Source: Treponema sp.
GTDB lineage: Bacteria; Spirochaetota; Spirochaetia; Treponematales; Treponemataceae
DNA: 37,479 bases
Assembly: GCA_017629095.1 (NCBI GenBank)
Contig: JAGBXW010000003.1
Location: forward strand, 1 to 37,479
Direction of reading: 5' to 3'
The first letter of the stretch is position 1; each line of letters starts with the position of its first letter. Shown here in pieces: positions 1 through 7,459 of this stretch. The notes beneath the pieces are model-generated. The model worked only from the letters and a program-made list of their open reading frames with translations, was not told where the DNA came from and ran no database searches. Both the position numbers and the translations under genes were made by a program.

Positions 1-391
1 AGTCTCCAAAGGGCTCCAAGGATTGCAGCTCCAACCGTTGAGCCAGCCCATAGTTGTTGCCCACCAGGGCGTTGGCGTCTAAGGGAATATGACAGGCATA
101 CAGCGCCATATCATTGTCCAAGAGGGTTCTGATTCGCTTGCCGTGAGCGCCGGTAATAGTCTGGCACTGCCCCCAGAAAAAACCATGGTGCACAAACAAA
201 AGCTGTGCCCCAGCAGCGGCAGCCCGTTCAATGGTTTCTTGACAAGCATCCACCGCAAAGGCCACCTTAGTAATTTCTGTAGTGGCAGGATCACGATTTT
301 CCACTTGAATTCCATTCAAAGAAGGATCCCCGCGGTACTGCTCCATATTCAAGAAGCTTCTAAAATATTCATCAAGTTGCTGCAATGTCAT
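1..391 (-). CDS. Nif3-like dinuclear metal-centre protein, N-terminal part (runs off the window)
   Basis: The first 130 codons of a gene that continues beyond base 1. It starts at an ATG at 391, six bases after an AAGGAGG ribosome site that lies inside the end of the upstream gene. The protein has Nif3/DUF34 hallmarks: an N-terminal segment with NGIQVEN, then FAVDAC, the metal-binding VHHGFFW stretch (His68 and His69) and CHIPLDANALVGNNYGLA. Nif3/YqfO-like proteins are widespread hexameric dimetal proteins; their substrate is not firmly known, though some are annotated as GTP cyclohydrolase I type 2. The gap to the upstream membrane-protein gene is one base, so the two are probably co-transcribed. 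The C-terminal metal ligands are outside the window and cannot be checked. Confidence 0.9.
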   Translation of the reverse strand, partial: MTLQQLDEYFRSFLNMEQYRGDPSLNGIQVENRDPATTEITKVAFAVDACQETIERAAAAGAQLLFVHHGFFWGQCQTITGAHGKRIRTLLDNDMALYACHIPLDANALVGNNYGLAQRLELQSLEPFGD

Positions 392-392
392 G

Positions 393-1259
393 CTACAATT
401 CCTCCTTGGTAGCAAATAATGTGGAAAAAAAATGGTGGCTTTTATGGGCAGCCGCAATGGAATAAAATCGTGACTCATCTCGGCTCTCCAGCAAAGACTT
501 GTGCTTCATCACAACGGGAATCCAAGGTGCAGTTTCCACCACAGGGCCAAAGCCATTGGTCCAGTCAGGAATGGGGTTGTGATTGCCCAGAGAATCATCT
601 CCGTTGATAATGAAAAAGCCAGATACAAAGCTGTGCATCTCATTAGTAGACTTTGCCCCTTCTCCCGTGTATCCGTCTGCCAGCAGCACCACCTTTCTGC
701 CAGCAAGCCCCCGTTCTCCTCCAAAATAATCTATGAGGGCACTATACTGAAAGGAAGATTCCTGCTGCAGCGTTGCCTGCCGTTCTGTGATTTTATGGGG
801 AAAGAACAAGCCCTGAACACGTAGTACAGCGGTTTCAATCAGCTGGCGGTTAAAATCTGCCACCACTACCTCGTAGCCCAAGGAAGCCAGGGTTGCTGCT
901 ACAGGCTCCACTCGGCTTACAGAGCTTCGTCCATCAGTAACCCACAAAACCAAGGGCAAGCTGGGAAGTATCTCCTGAAAGCCTGTGGGATTTTCCAACC
1001 GAGCGCCACGTTCAGACCAGGGAGAGTTTTCCTGAGCTGGCTTGTACTGCACCATCATTACGTCGGCAGTGTCAAAAAAGCCTTTGCGGGGAGTCAAACC
1101 GGAACGCACCGAGCCACTGAGAGCTATGGTTCGCTGGGTAACTTGCAAGTCAGGATCCACTGGCAAGGGGCGAAGGAGAAACACCAGAACTCCCAAGGCC
1201 ACAATCAAGAGGATGTTCACAATGGAAACAAGCCACAGTACAGGACTAAAGTAGTCCAC
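393..1259 (-). CDS. Hypothetical protein with N-terminal membrane anchor
   Basis: A 288-residue protein that I do not recognise. Residues 7-29 form one hydrophobic segment, probably an uncleaved anchor, and the remainder looks soluble. The stretch LPLVLWVTDGRSSVSRVEPVAATLASLGYEV (written here only as a region, about residues 100-130) has the feel of the first strand and helix of an alpha/beta-hydrolase fold, but no GxSxG nucleophile elbow is visible, so no enzyme call is made. Translation probably begins at GTG 1259, inside the end of the upstream gene (43-base overlap); no clear ribosome site is seen, so a somewhat later start is possible. It is followed after one base by the Nif3-like gene. 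Confidence 0.75.
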   Translation of the reverse strand: MDYFSPVLWLVSIVNILLIVALGVLVFLLRPLPVDPDLQVTQRTIALSGSVRSGLTPRKGFFDTADVMMVQYKPAQENSPWSERGARLENPTGFQEILPSLPLVLWVTDGRSSVSRVEPVAATLASLGYEVVVADFNRQLIETAVLRVQGLFFPHKITERQATLQQESSFQYSALIDYFGGERGLAGRKVVLLADGYTGEGAKSTNEMHSFVSGFFIINGDDSLGNHNPIPDWTNGFGPVVETAPWIPVVMKHKSLLESRDESRFYSIAAAHKSHHFFSTLFATKEEL

Positions 1260-1555
1260 ATAGAGCTTGCTGCAAAAACGCCATAAGCTATGAAAATTTT
1301 CAGCGAAACAAAAAACGCAAGAAGAAGAATCAAGGCCTTAGGCAGGGACAAATCCCAGGCAAACAAGCCCAACAGACAGATGCACAAGGCCACTGGAGCA
1401 AGAAGCACCACCACATCCCGCTGACCTCTGGTCATAAAAAAAAGCCTGAAGTTCACTGCCAGCAAGAGGCTCAACACCAATAAGTCAATTATTACAGAAT
1501 CGGTCATGAACATATCATAAAATAAATTGAAAACTAACTCAACCTTTATTTTCAT
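1217..1555 (-). CDS. Small hydrophobic membrane protein, function unknown
   Basis: About 112 residues with three likely membrane segments: one near residues 21-40, one near 48-68 and one near 73-95. No family was recognised. It overlaps the following anchored protein by 43 bases in another frame, which together with the shared strand suggests one operon running towards the Nif3-like gene. The start is uncertain: ATG 1555 has no ribosome site, and two internal methionines at residues 15 and 17 (MFMTDS) are alternatives that would give a slightly shorter protein with the same membrane segments. The gene is divergent from the HATPase gene that begins at 1621. Confidence 0.6.
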   Translation of the reverse strand: MKIKVELVFNLFYDMFMTDSVIIDLLVLSLLLAVNFRLFFMTRGQRDVVVLLAPVALCICLLGLFAWDLSLPKALILLLAFFVSLKIFIAYGVFAASSMWTTLVLYCGLFPL

Positions 1556-1620
1556 ATAGCTTTTTTTATGGTATGCTAGAACAGTAAAATTGTTAGTCTT
1601 TCAAAATAATTGGAGTGTCT

Positions 1621-2268
1621 GTGGAAGAATACTTAACCGAGCAAGAGTTACGATTATTGAATCCTCAAATCATTCAGGACATGATTCAAAAAGAAATTCC
1701 CATATCGGTAACAGTGTATCATCTCACCCCAGAAATGAAGCATTACCTGCAAAAAATAGTGGTGACAGTGCTTCATCAAATACGGCAGGATGCTATGACT
1801 GACTACATTGTATACTGCCTTGCAGAATTAATAGACAATAGCCAGCGAGCCAATGCCAAGCGGATTTATTTTCATGAGCAGCATCTAGATATATTCAATC
1901 CGAAAGATTACGACTGCGGTATGGAAACCTTTAAGACGGATTTCATCACCAATCAGAGCCATTATCAAGGTTGCCAGGAAGAACATGGACTGAGCATGAC
2001 CATGACATTGCTGGTAAAGGAAGAATCCTTGTACATGGAGGTGGCAAACAATACCAAGCTGACGGTTTTTGAATACAAGCGGATTCATGACAGAATTACC
2101 CGTGCCTTGGAATCTCAGAATCCCGCACAAATCTTTTCCCATACAAATGAGCAGGAAGGAGCTGGCCTAGGTTTTAACAGCATCACCCTCATGCTGCAGA
2201 AATTCGGTAATCCCGATGAAAACCTCAAGTTTATTGCCCAGGAGGATTTTACCGACATTAGAATCTAA
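1621..2268 (+). CDS. Stand-alone HATPase_c (histidine-kinase-type ATP-binding) protein
   Basis: About 215 residues. It shows the ATP-binding signatures of the GHKL/HATPase fold: an N-box-like ELIDNSQRANAKRIYF (conserved Glu and Asn) near residue 70 and a G-box-like GAGLGFNSITLML near residue 190. There is no transmembrane segment, no sensor domain and no phospho-acceptor His/dimerisation helix pair, so it is not a complete sensor kinase. It could act as an anti-sigma or switch kinase, or as a partner of the HDOD protein encoded 12 bases downstream. The start is chosen as GTG 1621 because GGAG at 1612-1615 then has a five-base spacing; GTG 1615 in the same frame would sit on top of that site. 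Confidence 0.8.
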   Translation: MEEYLTEQELRLLNPQIIQDMIQKEIPISVTVYHLTPEMKHYLQKIVVTVLHQIRQDAMTDYIVYCLAELIDNSQRANAKRIYFHEQHLDIFNPKDYDCGMETFKTDFITNQSHYQGCQEEHGLSMTMTLLVKEESLYMEVANNTKLTVFEYKRIHDRITRALESQNPAQIFSHTNEQEGAGLGFNSITLMLQKFGNPDENLKFIAQEDFTDIRI

Positions 2269-2280
2269 CTGCCGAAAAAT

Positions 2281-3117
2281 ATGGATGAATATAAATATAT
2301 TTCCGCTATTTCAAAGGAAATTGCAGAAAACCTCCAGAATATTCCCCAGCTTCCTGAAAACATCAGCAAAATCAGCCACTTGCTGGACGACCCTACCTCG
2401 GAGATGGGAGAAATCATCGACTTGATTCAGCAGGACGTAACCCTTTCCGCCGACCTGCTAAAATTTGTAAACTGCGCTTCCTTTCGGATGAAGCACACAC
2501 CTTCCAACATTGAAGAATCCGTAAAGATGGTGGGTTTGAGAGGAATACGCAACTTGATTTACGCCATCGGAAGCTTGCAGAATCTAATTCCTGTTACCAA
2601 GGGGAAAAAGCTTTTGTGGAGCCATTCTCAGGACGTAGCCCATTATGCACTGGCATTGGCATACAAATTTTACAGTACCAACAAAAAAATTATCTCCGAT
2701 GCCTACGTCTGTGGTTTACTCCACGACATTGGAAAGATTCTCTTTGAGACAGCTCACCCAGAAACCATCCAAAAGCTTCTGGATTTTTGCCACACCAAGC
2801 ATATTCCACCACGGGTATACGAAAAAATCATCGGCGGTGCCAACCATGCAGAAATCGGTGCCCTCATTACCACAAAATGGAATTTTCCAGAGGTGATTAC
2901 TGCTGCCATTGAATTCCACCATTCACCTTCTTCTGCACCAGAATGTCACAGACCCATTGTAGAAATTGTGTATTTAGCAAATTGCCTGAGCCATTATCAA
3001 AACCAACGGATGGATTTCCGTCTCTTGGATACAAACGTTCTCAGTAGCTTTGGTATTACAGAGGAAAAACACTTTCAACAGCTTTTCAAGGAAATTGATA
3101 CCCCAAAGACTGATTAG
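2281..3117 (+). CDS. HDOD-domain signalling protein
   Basis: A 278-residue protein. Its middle (about residues 20-215) is an HDOD domain, an HD-related output domain common in bacterial signalling, with IPQLPENISKISHLLDD at the start and VCGLLHDIGK (His-Asp pair) in the middle. The HD pair is retained here, and a later HAEIGALI adds a further conserved His, so some metal binding is possible, although many HDOD proteins are thought to act by protein interaction rather than catalysis. It lies 12 bases downstream of the HATPase gene with no clear ribosome site of its own, suggesting translational coupling and a shared pathway. It converges on the SpoU methyltransferase gene. Confidence 0.88.
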   Translation: MDEYKYISAISKEIAENLQNIPQLPENISKISHLLDDPTSEMGEIIDLIQQDVTLSADLLKFVNCASFRMKHTPSNIEESVKMVGLRGIRNLIYAIGSLQNLIPVTKGKKLLWSHSQDVAHYALALAYKFYSTNKKIISDAYVCGLLHDIGKILFETAHPETIQKLLDFCHTKHIPPRVYEKIIGGANHAEIGALITTKWNFPEVITAAIEFHHSPSSAPECHRPIVEIVYLANCLSHYQNQRMDFRLLDTNVLSSFGITEEKHFQQLFKEIDTPKTD

Positions 3118-3140
3118 GGGAAAGAAAGGATTTTTTAATT

Positions 3141-3944
3141 CTACTCTAAGGATTTCACCCAAGCTTGCATCAAAATTCCAAAGGCCACACCTACATTCAA
3201 GGAAGCCTTCATGCCCTTCATGGGAATGGTAACTCGGCCATAGGTAGCCCGATTCAAAGCCTCTGGACTTACTCCCAGCTCCTCAGAACCAATAATCACT
3301 ATACCTTGCTGGGGAAAATCAAATTCATCAATGGCAGTTCCCCCGGTTTCCAGTACAAAAACAGGCAAATCCTGGGGTAATTCCTCCAATGACAATCGCT
3401 GCCACGGCAATGCTTCTATACAGCCCATGCCAGAACGAATAGCTCTAGGATGCAGCGGATCGCAGCAGCCAGGGGAAAGGAAAACACCTTGGGCTCCCAT
3501 GGCTTCTGCCGTTCTAAAAATTGACCCTAGATTGAAGGGTGAGCGGATATCCTCTGCATACACGTAGAGGCCAGGATAAAAGTCTCTGGAAACAGGAGCT
3601 TCGCTGCGATGGGGTGCAATAATCAAATCCCACTCAGCTGGAAAGGTTCCGATAATGGCCAACAATGCATTGCGAGCACAATTACAAACCCTCCGTTCAT
3701 CTATGGGATTGGCGGCCAGCAAAGCTTGTAGTTCCTTGGCGGTAGCCTCTGGAAGCTGGGGATCCTCCAGTACAATGGAGGCTAGCTTTGCCACATAATC
3801 GCTGCGAGACAAGGAAGGGAAGCTATAGCCACAGCCAGCCTCGGCAATTCCTGCAATATCACGTTCCAAGGCACCAAAGCACAGGGCAAGCTTCCGTCGT
3901 TTTTGGCCGCCCCGCAGGTGGTTCAGTTTATCAGGCGCAATCAT
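3141..3944 (-). CDS. TrmH/SpoU-family RNA 2'-O-methyltransferase
   Basis: A 267-residue protein whose C-terminal half is a SPOUT (trefoil-knot) methyltransferase. It contains the three SpoU motifs: near residue 133 the segment DIRSPFNLGSIFRTAEAMG (Asn and Arg of motif 1), near residue 220 IVIIGSEELGVSPEAL (motif 2, AdoMet loop) and VTIPMKGMKASLNVGVAFGI (motif 3, knot). The N-terminal 120 residues are helical and not recognisable, possibly a substrate-binding extension. The target base in rRNA or tRNA cannot be told from sequence. It starts 11 bases after the iron-ADH-like gene on the same strand and without an evident ribosome site. Confidence 0.9.
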   Translation of the reverse strand: MIAPDKLNHLRGGQKRRKLALCFGALERDIAGIAEAGCGYSFPSLSRSDYVAKLASIVLEDPQLPEATAKELQALLAANPIDERRVCNCARNALLAIIGTFPAEWDLIIAPHRSEAPVSRDFYPGLYVYAEDIRSPFNLGSIFRTAEAMGAQGVFLSPGCCDPLHPRAIRSGMGCIEALPWQRLSLEELPQDLPVFVLETGGTAIDEFDFPQQGIVIIGSEELGVSPEALNRATYGRVTIPMKGMKASLNVGVAFGILMQAWVKSLE

Positions 3945-3955
3945 GGCAGACTGAA

Positions 3956-5107
3956 CTAAAAGGCCCGTTTCATCAGGTTGAACAAATCATCGGTTCCCAT
4001 GGAACAGGGCATACCACTCATCAATTCCAGCTGGCCGGCGTCCTCTGCAGCAATGGTAAATTGCTCCAAAGTCAAGGACAAATCCTTAAGGCGGGCAGGC
4101 AGGTTGGCAAGAGCAATCCAATGACGGATTCGTTCTGCCAGCAAGGCCACCACCTTATCCTTGTCAGTAGAGCCATCTTCCTGAATCCCCAAAATCTGGG
4201 CTACACGAACAATCTTATCCCGCTTGAAGGCAGCCACATCCTCCAGCATGTAGGGAAAGAGGATAGAGGCAGGCAAAGAACGAGAGATTTTATATCGAGC
4301 GCACACTGCAAGTCCCATCAAGGTAGCAGGTCCCACAGAGCTAGAGGTTATGGCCAAAGAAGCAAGACAGCCACCGTTAGACAGCAGCACCTCTGGAGAA
4401 CAGGCAGAAACCTCACCTTCTGAGGCATTCATGTAGCTTCCCAAAAGCTCTATGGCCTTTTCTGCAAACATATCAGAAAAGAAATTGGCCTTTTGTGAAA
4501 GATATGCCTCCACAGCAATTCCCAAGGTTTCCAAGGCAATGGCCTTCATCTGATTATTGGAAAGAGAAACATGGAGATTGGGGTCAAAGAGGGCCAACTT
4601 ACACAGGGTATTCTGTACCTTCAACACTCGTAGCTGACGGCTCCGAGCATCAATAAGGGGAACATATTCGGTAAAGAGGAAGGGACTTCTAATGGTAGAA
4701 GGCACGGCAATCAGTGGTAAAGGCTCTGCAGATATAATTTCCCCATCAAAAAAGTCGTAGATTACACGAGACTCATTGAACAGGGCACAAACCGTTCGGG
4801 CAATGCTCAAAACTGCAGAGCCACCAATAGCAATAACTCCCTGAACACGGGCATCCCGTGCCAAAACCAAGGCTCGTCTTACAGTTTCAGAATCAGAAGA
4901 AAAATCAACTTCATCAAAGGTAAAATAATTGATATATCGGGTAGCAAGGGAATCATAGAGGGTGTCCATATTCCGTACTTCCTTCAGCACGGGATCTACA
5001 ATCACCATGTATCGGTCGCCCCATTCCTTGGCGTACAGTCCCAAACGAGATGAAATATATGTTCCCAGCACAATATTGGGTGATACTTTAAACTGCAAAT
5101 CAGCCAT
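3956..5107 (-). CDS. Iron-containing alcohol dehydrogenase-family protein lacking the metal ligands
   Basis: A 383-residue protein with the length and order of the group III (iron-dependent) alcohol dehydrogenase/dehydroquinate synthase fold: an N-terminal nucleotide-binding half with VIAIGGSAVLSIAR (residues 91-104), then IAVPSTIRSPF, then the helical half. The residues that hold the catalytic metal are not conserved. The usual MDALTHA-E segment reads LETLGIAVE (Asp to Glu193, His to Ile197), the usual GLAH reads GLAV (Val268), and the usual PHG position falls in SRSLPAS with no His. The gene is full length with no frame break, so it is maintained, but activity as a classical alcohol dehydrogenase is doubtful. 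The protein may use another chemistry or serve a structural role. Confidence 0.8.
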   Translation of the reverse strand: MADLQFKVSPNIVLGTYISSRLGLYAKEWGDRYMVIVDPVLKEVRNMDTLYDSLATRYINYFTFDEVDFSSDSETVRRALVLARDARVQGVIAIGGSAVLSIARTVCALFNESRVIYDFFDGEIISAEPLPLIAVPSTIRSPFLFTEYVPLIDARSRQLRVLKVQNTLCKLALFDPNLHVSLSNNQMKAIALETLGIAVEAYLSQKANFFSDMFAEKAIELLGSYMNASEGEVSACSPEVLLSNGGCLASLAITSSSVGPATLMGLAVCARYKISRSLPASILFPYMLEDVAAFKRDKIVRVAQILGIQEDGSTDKDKVVALLAERIRHWIALANLPARLKDLSLTLEQFTIAAEDAGQLELMSGMPCSMGTDDLFNLMKRAF

Positions 5108-5127
5108 ACAAACTCCTTACGTAGTAT

Positions 5128-5174
5128 AAAAAAAAGACTGCCCCAGAAAGCATTGATGTACTTTCGAGACAGCC
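5128..5174 (-). terminator. Rho-independent terminator of the rsmI-flgM operon
   Basis: Read on the minus strand, GGCTGTCTCGAAAG (5174-5161) pairs with CTTTCTGGGGCAGTC (5150-5136) around a 10-base loop, using several G-U pairs and one bulge. It is followed by eight T residues (5135-5128). It lies 27 bases past the flgM stop and before the iron-ADH-like gene, so it separates the two transcription units. Confidence 0.8.
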
Positions 5175-5200
5175 CTTTTTATAATCCCTGTCGAAGGGGA

Positions 5201-5491
5201 TTAGGCTCCAAAGAAGGATGCCATGATTTTGTCTACTGTAGAATCAATAACGGCATCACTCAAATACATTGGATCTTGAATTTTAATTTTAATCTGCTCT
5301 ACCAAATCACTGCGAACATCAGGTGTTTCGGCTACAACCTCAGAAAGGTAATATGCTTCAGCCATCTCCTGAGCCTCGCGAGATACGGAGATAGAATCCT
5401 CTCCCATAAAAACAGAGGATCTTGCAGAGACACGCTGGGAACCCTGCACATTGCTCAGAGGATTAATTCCTCCAATCTTATCAATAATCAC
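5201..5491 (-). CDS. flgM: FlgM-type anti-sigma-28 factor
   Basis: A 96-residue protein resembling FlgM, which binds and inhibits the flagellar sigma factor FliA until the hook is complete. It has the usual N-terminal DKIGGINPLSNVQ stretch, a serine-rich flexible middle with SISVSREAQEMAEAYY, and the C-terminal sigma-binding part with VRSDLVEQIKIKIQDPMYLSDAVIDSTVDKIM. The start is GTG 5491, which overlaps the rsmI stop codon in a GTGA arrangement; GAGG nine bases upstream is the likely ribosome site. Translational coupling to an rRNA methyltransferase gene is noteworthy. The call rests on the overall pattern in a short protein, so it is likely rather than certain. Confidence 0.75.
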   Translation of the reverse strand: MIIDKIGGINPLSNVQGSQRVSARSSVFMGEDSISVSREAQEMAEAYYLSEVVAETPDVRSDLVEQIKIKIQDPMYLSDAVIDSTVDKIMASFFGA

Positions 5492-6216
5492 TTTGACCTG
5501 CCTCTACCGACTCCTTCGGTATCTTCATCTAGAAATTGGGCATCCTTAGTGCCCGAAACAAACACAGCAAATTCTCCCAGTATTTTGCTGCGTCCGGCAA
5601 AGTCCTCAAGAACTTCTGCCGCGGTCCCCTCCACAATTTCTTCGTGCAATTTCGTAAGCTCTCGGCCAACTACAATGCGACGCTCACATTGAATATCGGC
5701 AATATCCGCCAAAAGTTTAACGATTCTGAAGGGAGATTCGTACAAAACGAAGGCAAAGCCAGTAGCCATCAACTCCCGTAGCCGAGAACGCCTTCGTCCT
5801 GGTTTTGGAGATAAAAAGCCTTCAAACAGCAGACTTTTTCCACCAGATCCAGCCACACTAGCCAGAGATACAAAGGCACAAGCCCCAGGAATTGGAACGA
5901 TTGTATGGCCTGCAGCACGAGCTACATCCACCAGCACCGCCCCAGGATCACTGATTCCTGGAGTACCTGCATCACTGGCATAAGCAACATTCTGCCCTTC
6001 ATCCAATAAATGCACTATTTTTTGAGCAGCAGTCTGCTCGTTTTGAGCCCTACAAGAAATTAAGGGCTTCTTGATCTCAAAATGATTCAACAGCTGCAAG
6101 GTGTGACGTGTATCCTCACAAGCGATAACATCCACTGTTTTGAATGTTTCCAAAGCACGATACGTAATATCACTAAGATTGCCTATGGGGGTACCCACTA
6201 TATATAGAGTTGCCAC
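5488..6216 (-). CDS. rsmI: 16S rRNA 2'-O-ribose C1402 methyltransferase RsmI
   Basis: A 242-residue member of the tetrapyrrole-methylase-like fold. It uses AdoMet to methylate the ribose of C1402 in the decoding centre of 16S rRNA. Signatures include the N-terminal LYIVGTPIGNLSDIT, then IACEDTRHT, ASDAGTPGISDPG, IPGACAF and the VLYESPFRI segment followed by ERRIVVGRELTKLHEE. The start is GTG 6216, the only sensible codon before GTPIGNL. No ribosome site precedes it. The gene ends in a GTGA overlap with flgM. The upstream neighbour on the other strand is a chromate-type transporter. Confidence 0.95.
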   Translation of the reverse strand: MATLYIVGTPIGNLSDITYRALETFKTVDVIACEDTRHTLQLLNHFEIKKPLISCRAQNEQTAAQKIVHLLDEGQNVAYASDAGTPGISDPGAVLVDVARAAGHTIVPIPGACAFVSLASVAGSGGKSLLFEGFLSPKPGRRRSRLRELMATGFAFVLYESPFRIVKLLADIADIQCERRIVVGRELTKLHEEIVEGTAAEVLEDFAGRSKILGEFAVFVSGTKDAQFLDEDTEGVGRGRSK

Positions 6217-6277
6217 ATTGTAATTCTATCATAAAACAATAAATAGCACAAGAAAAATACATCCTGCAACGGCAATC

Positions 6278-6306
6278 TTGCATGAGAAGGAAAAAGATTT
6301 TATACT
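6278..6306 (+). promoter_or_regulatory. Sigma-70-type promoter of the chrA-like/MATE unit
   Basis: TTGCAT (6278-6283) and TATACT (6301-6306) are separated by exactly 17 bases. The predicted start point lies about 15 bases before the first chrA-type ATG, giving a very short leader with GGAGG at 6318-6322. Confidence 0.65.
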
Positions 6307-6327
6307 GATTTAAGTTTGGAGGCTTTT

Positions 6328-6876
6328 ATGAAGGTGCAACTGCAATTGTTTTTGTGCTTTTTCAAATTGGGCTTTATTGCCTTTGGTGGCGGTTATTCTA
6401 TGATTCCCTTGGTGGAACGGGAGATTGTAGGAAAGCTGCAGCTGATGGATCAGCAAACCTTTACCGACATTGTATCCATTTCTGGAGGACTGCCGGGAGC
6501 CGTAGGATTAAATGTAGCAATCTTCATTGGCTACACTAGCGGGGGAATTCTGGGAGCCTTTGTGGGAGCCATAGCCAGCGTTCTCCCCTGCCTCATCATC
6601 ATCTTTACACTCATGACCTTATTTTCCAATATCAGTGACCTACCAGCAGTGCAAAAAGCCATGGATGGCATCCGTCCTGTGGTGGTGGCTCTCATCGCCT
6701 ATGCTTCATACCGCATTGGAAAGACAGCCTACGAGGCACCACCCTACCTGATTCTTACCGCCATAAGCCTTGCCCTTTGTCTCTTTCTGCCAGCTTTACC
6801 TCTGCCAGCAGTGGTGGCCCTAGGAATTGTAACTGGATTGATTATTACCTTTGCACGGAGACGACGATGGCACTAA
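6328..6876 (+). CDS. Chromate-transporter-family (CHR) short protein, first half
   Basis: A 182-residue membrane protein of the short-chain CHR family. The family signature is clear at the N-terminus: FFKLGFIAFGGGYSMIPLVEREIV, here located around residues 11-34, followed by about six membrane segments and GLPGAVGLNVAIFIGY. Short CHR proteins work as pairs of half-proteins that together equal one long ChrA. The second half is the next gene, overlapping by 10 bases. ATG 6328 is chosen because GGAGG at 6318-6322 is five bases upstream. The cargo may be chromate, sulfate or another anion; nothing here proves chromate. Confidence 0.9.
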   Translation: MKVQLQLFLCFFKLGFIAFGGGYSMIPLVEREIVGKLQLMDQQTFTDIVSISGGLPGAVGLNVAIFIGYTSGGILGAFVGAIASVLPCLIIIFTLMTLFSNISDLPAVQKAMDGIRPVVVALIAYASYRIGKTAYEAPPYLILTAISLALCLFLPALPLPAVVALGIVTGLIITFARRRRWH

Positions 6877-7403
6877 CCTTGTTCTTGATTTTCTTTAAGC
6901 TGGGCTTCTTTTCCTTTGGCGGTGGCTACACCATGATTCCCTTGGTGGAACAAGAACTTTTAGCCAGAGGCTTTGAGTTATCACCTCAGGTTATTGCCAA
7001 CACAGCAGCCATTGCAGGAGTTGCTCCCGGCCCCGTGGGAATTAACCTTGCCATAGCCTTTGGTCATGAACTGGCAGGTCTTCCCGGTGTACTGGCAGCC
7101 GCCTTGGGAGTTATGCTTCCCAGCTTGATTTTAGTATTGATTGTGGCCTTTTTCTTCAAGGCTGTGGCAAAATCAGTGTATTTCCGTGGCATGATGACAG
7201 GATTAAAGCCCTTTGTAGTAGGAATTACCCTCTACGCCGCTTTGAACATGGCTTTGAAAAATGGCATGCTTTCAACAGAATGGGCACGAAGCCTGCCGAG
7301 CTTTGCCATTGCAGCGGTGTCCTTTGTATTGCTACTGAAAACAAAGCTCCATCCCATTGTCTTGATTGCAGGTGGAGCTGTTGTGGGATTGCTGGTGTTC
7401 TAG
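6867..7403 (+). CDS. Chromate-transporter-family (CHR) short protein, second half
   Basis: A 178-residue partner of the preceding protein, with the same signature near its N-terminus (FFKLGFFSFGGGYTMIPLVEQELL region, residues 8-31) and APGPVGINLAIAFGH. The two halves are clear paralogues from a tandem duplication, presumably inserted in opposite topology to form a heterodimeric carrier. ATG 6867 lies inside the end of the first gene and is served by CGGAGA a few bases upstream. A longer reading frame exists upstream, but it lacks the family signature and overlaps the first gene extensively, so it is not used. Confidence 0.9.
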   Translation: MALTLFLIFFKLGFFSFGGGYTMIPLVEQELLARGFELSPQVIANTAAIAGVAPGPVGINLAIAFGHELAGLPGVLAAALGVMLPSLILVLIVAFFFKAVAKSVYFRGMMTGLKPFVVGITLYAALNMALKNGMLSTEWARSLPSFAIAAVSFVLLLKTKLHPIVLIAGGAVVGLLVF

Positions 7404-7417
7404 CAATCACCTTCAAC

Positions 7418-7456
7418 ATGACATTTGCACGGAGCCTTAAAGCCTACTACATTTAA
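7418..7456 (+). other. Possible 12-codon leader reading frame before the MATE gene
   Basis: ATG at 7418 opens a 12-residue frame (MTFARSLKAYYI) that stops at 7456, three bases before the MATE ATG at 7460. The MATE gene itself has no ribosome site within normal distance, so re-initiation after this tiny frame is one possible way it is translated. There is no strong ribosome site for the mini-frame either, so this is only a suggestion. Confidence 0.2.
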
Positions 7457-7459
7457 AGC

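Noticed and set aside
3788..4423. 211-codon plus-strand frame opposite the SpoU and iron-ADH-like genes
   Set aside because: Spans the junction of two genuine genes on the other strand; His- and Gln-rich translation lacks any domain.
6777..6866. Longer upstream start for the second CHR gene
   Set aside because: It would overlap the first half-gene by 100 bases and the extra residues do not resemble the family; ATG 6867 has the family N-terminus and a ribosome site.
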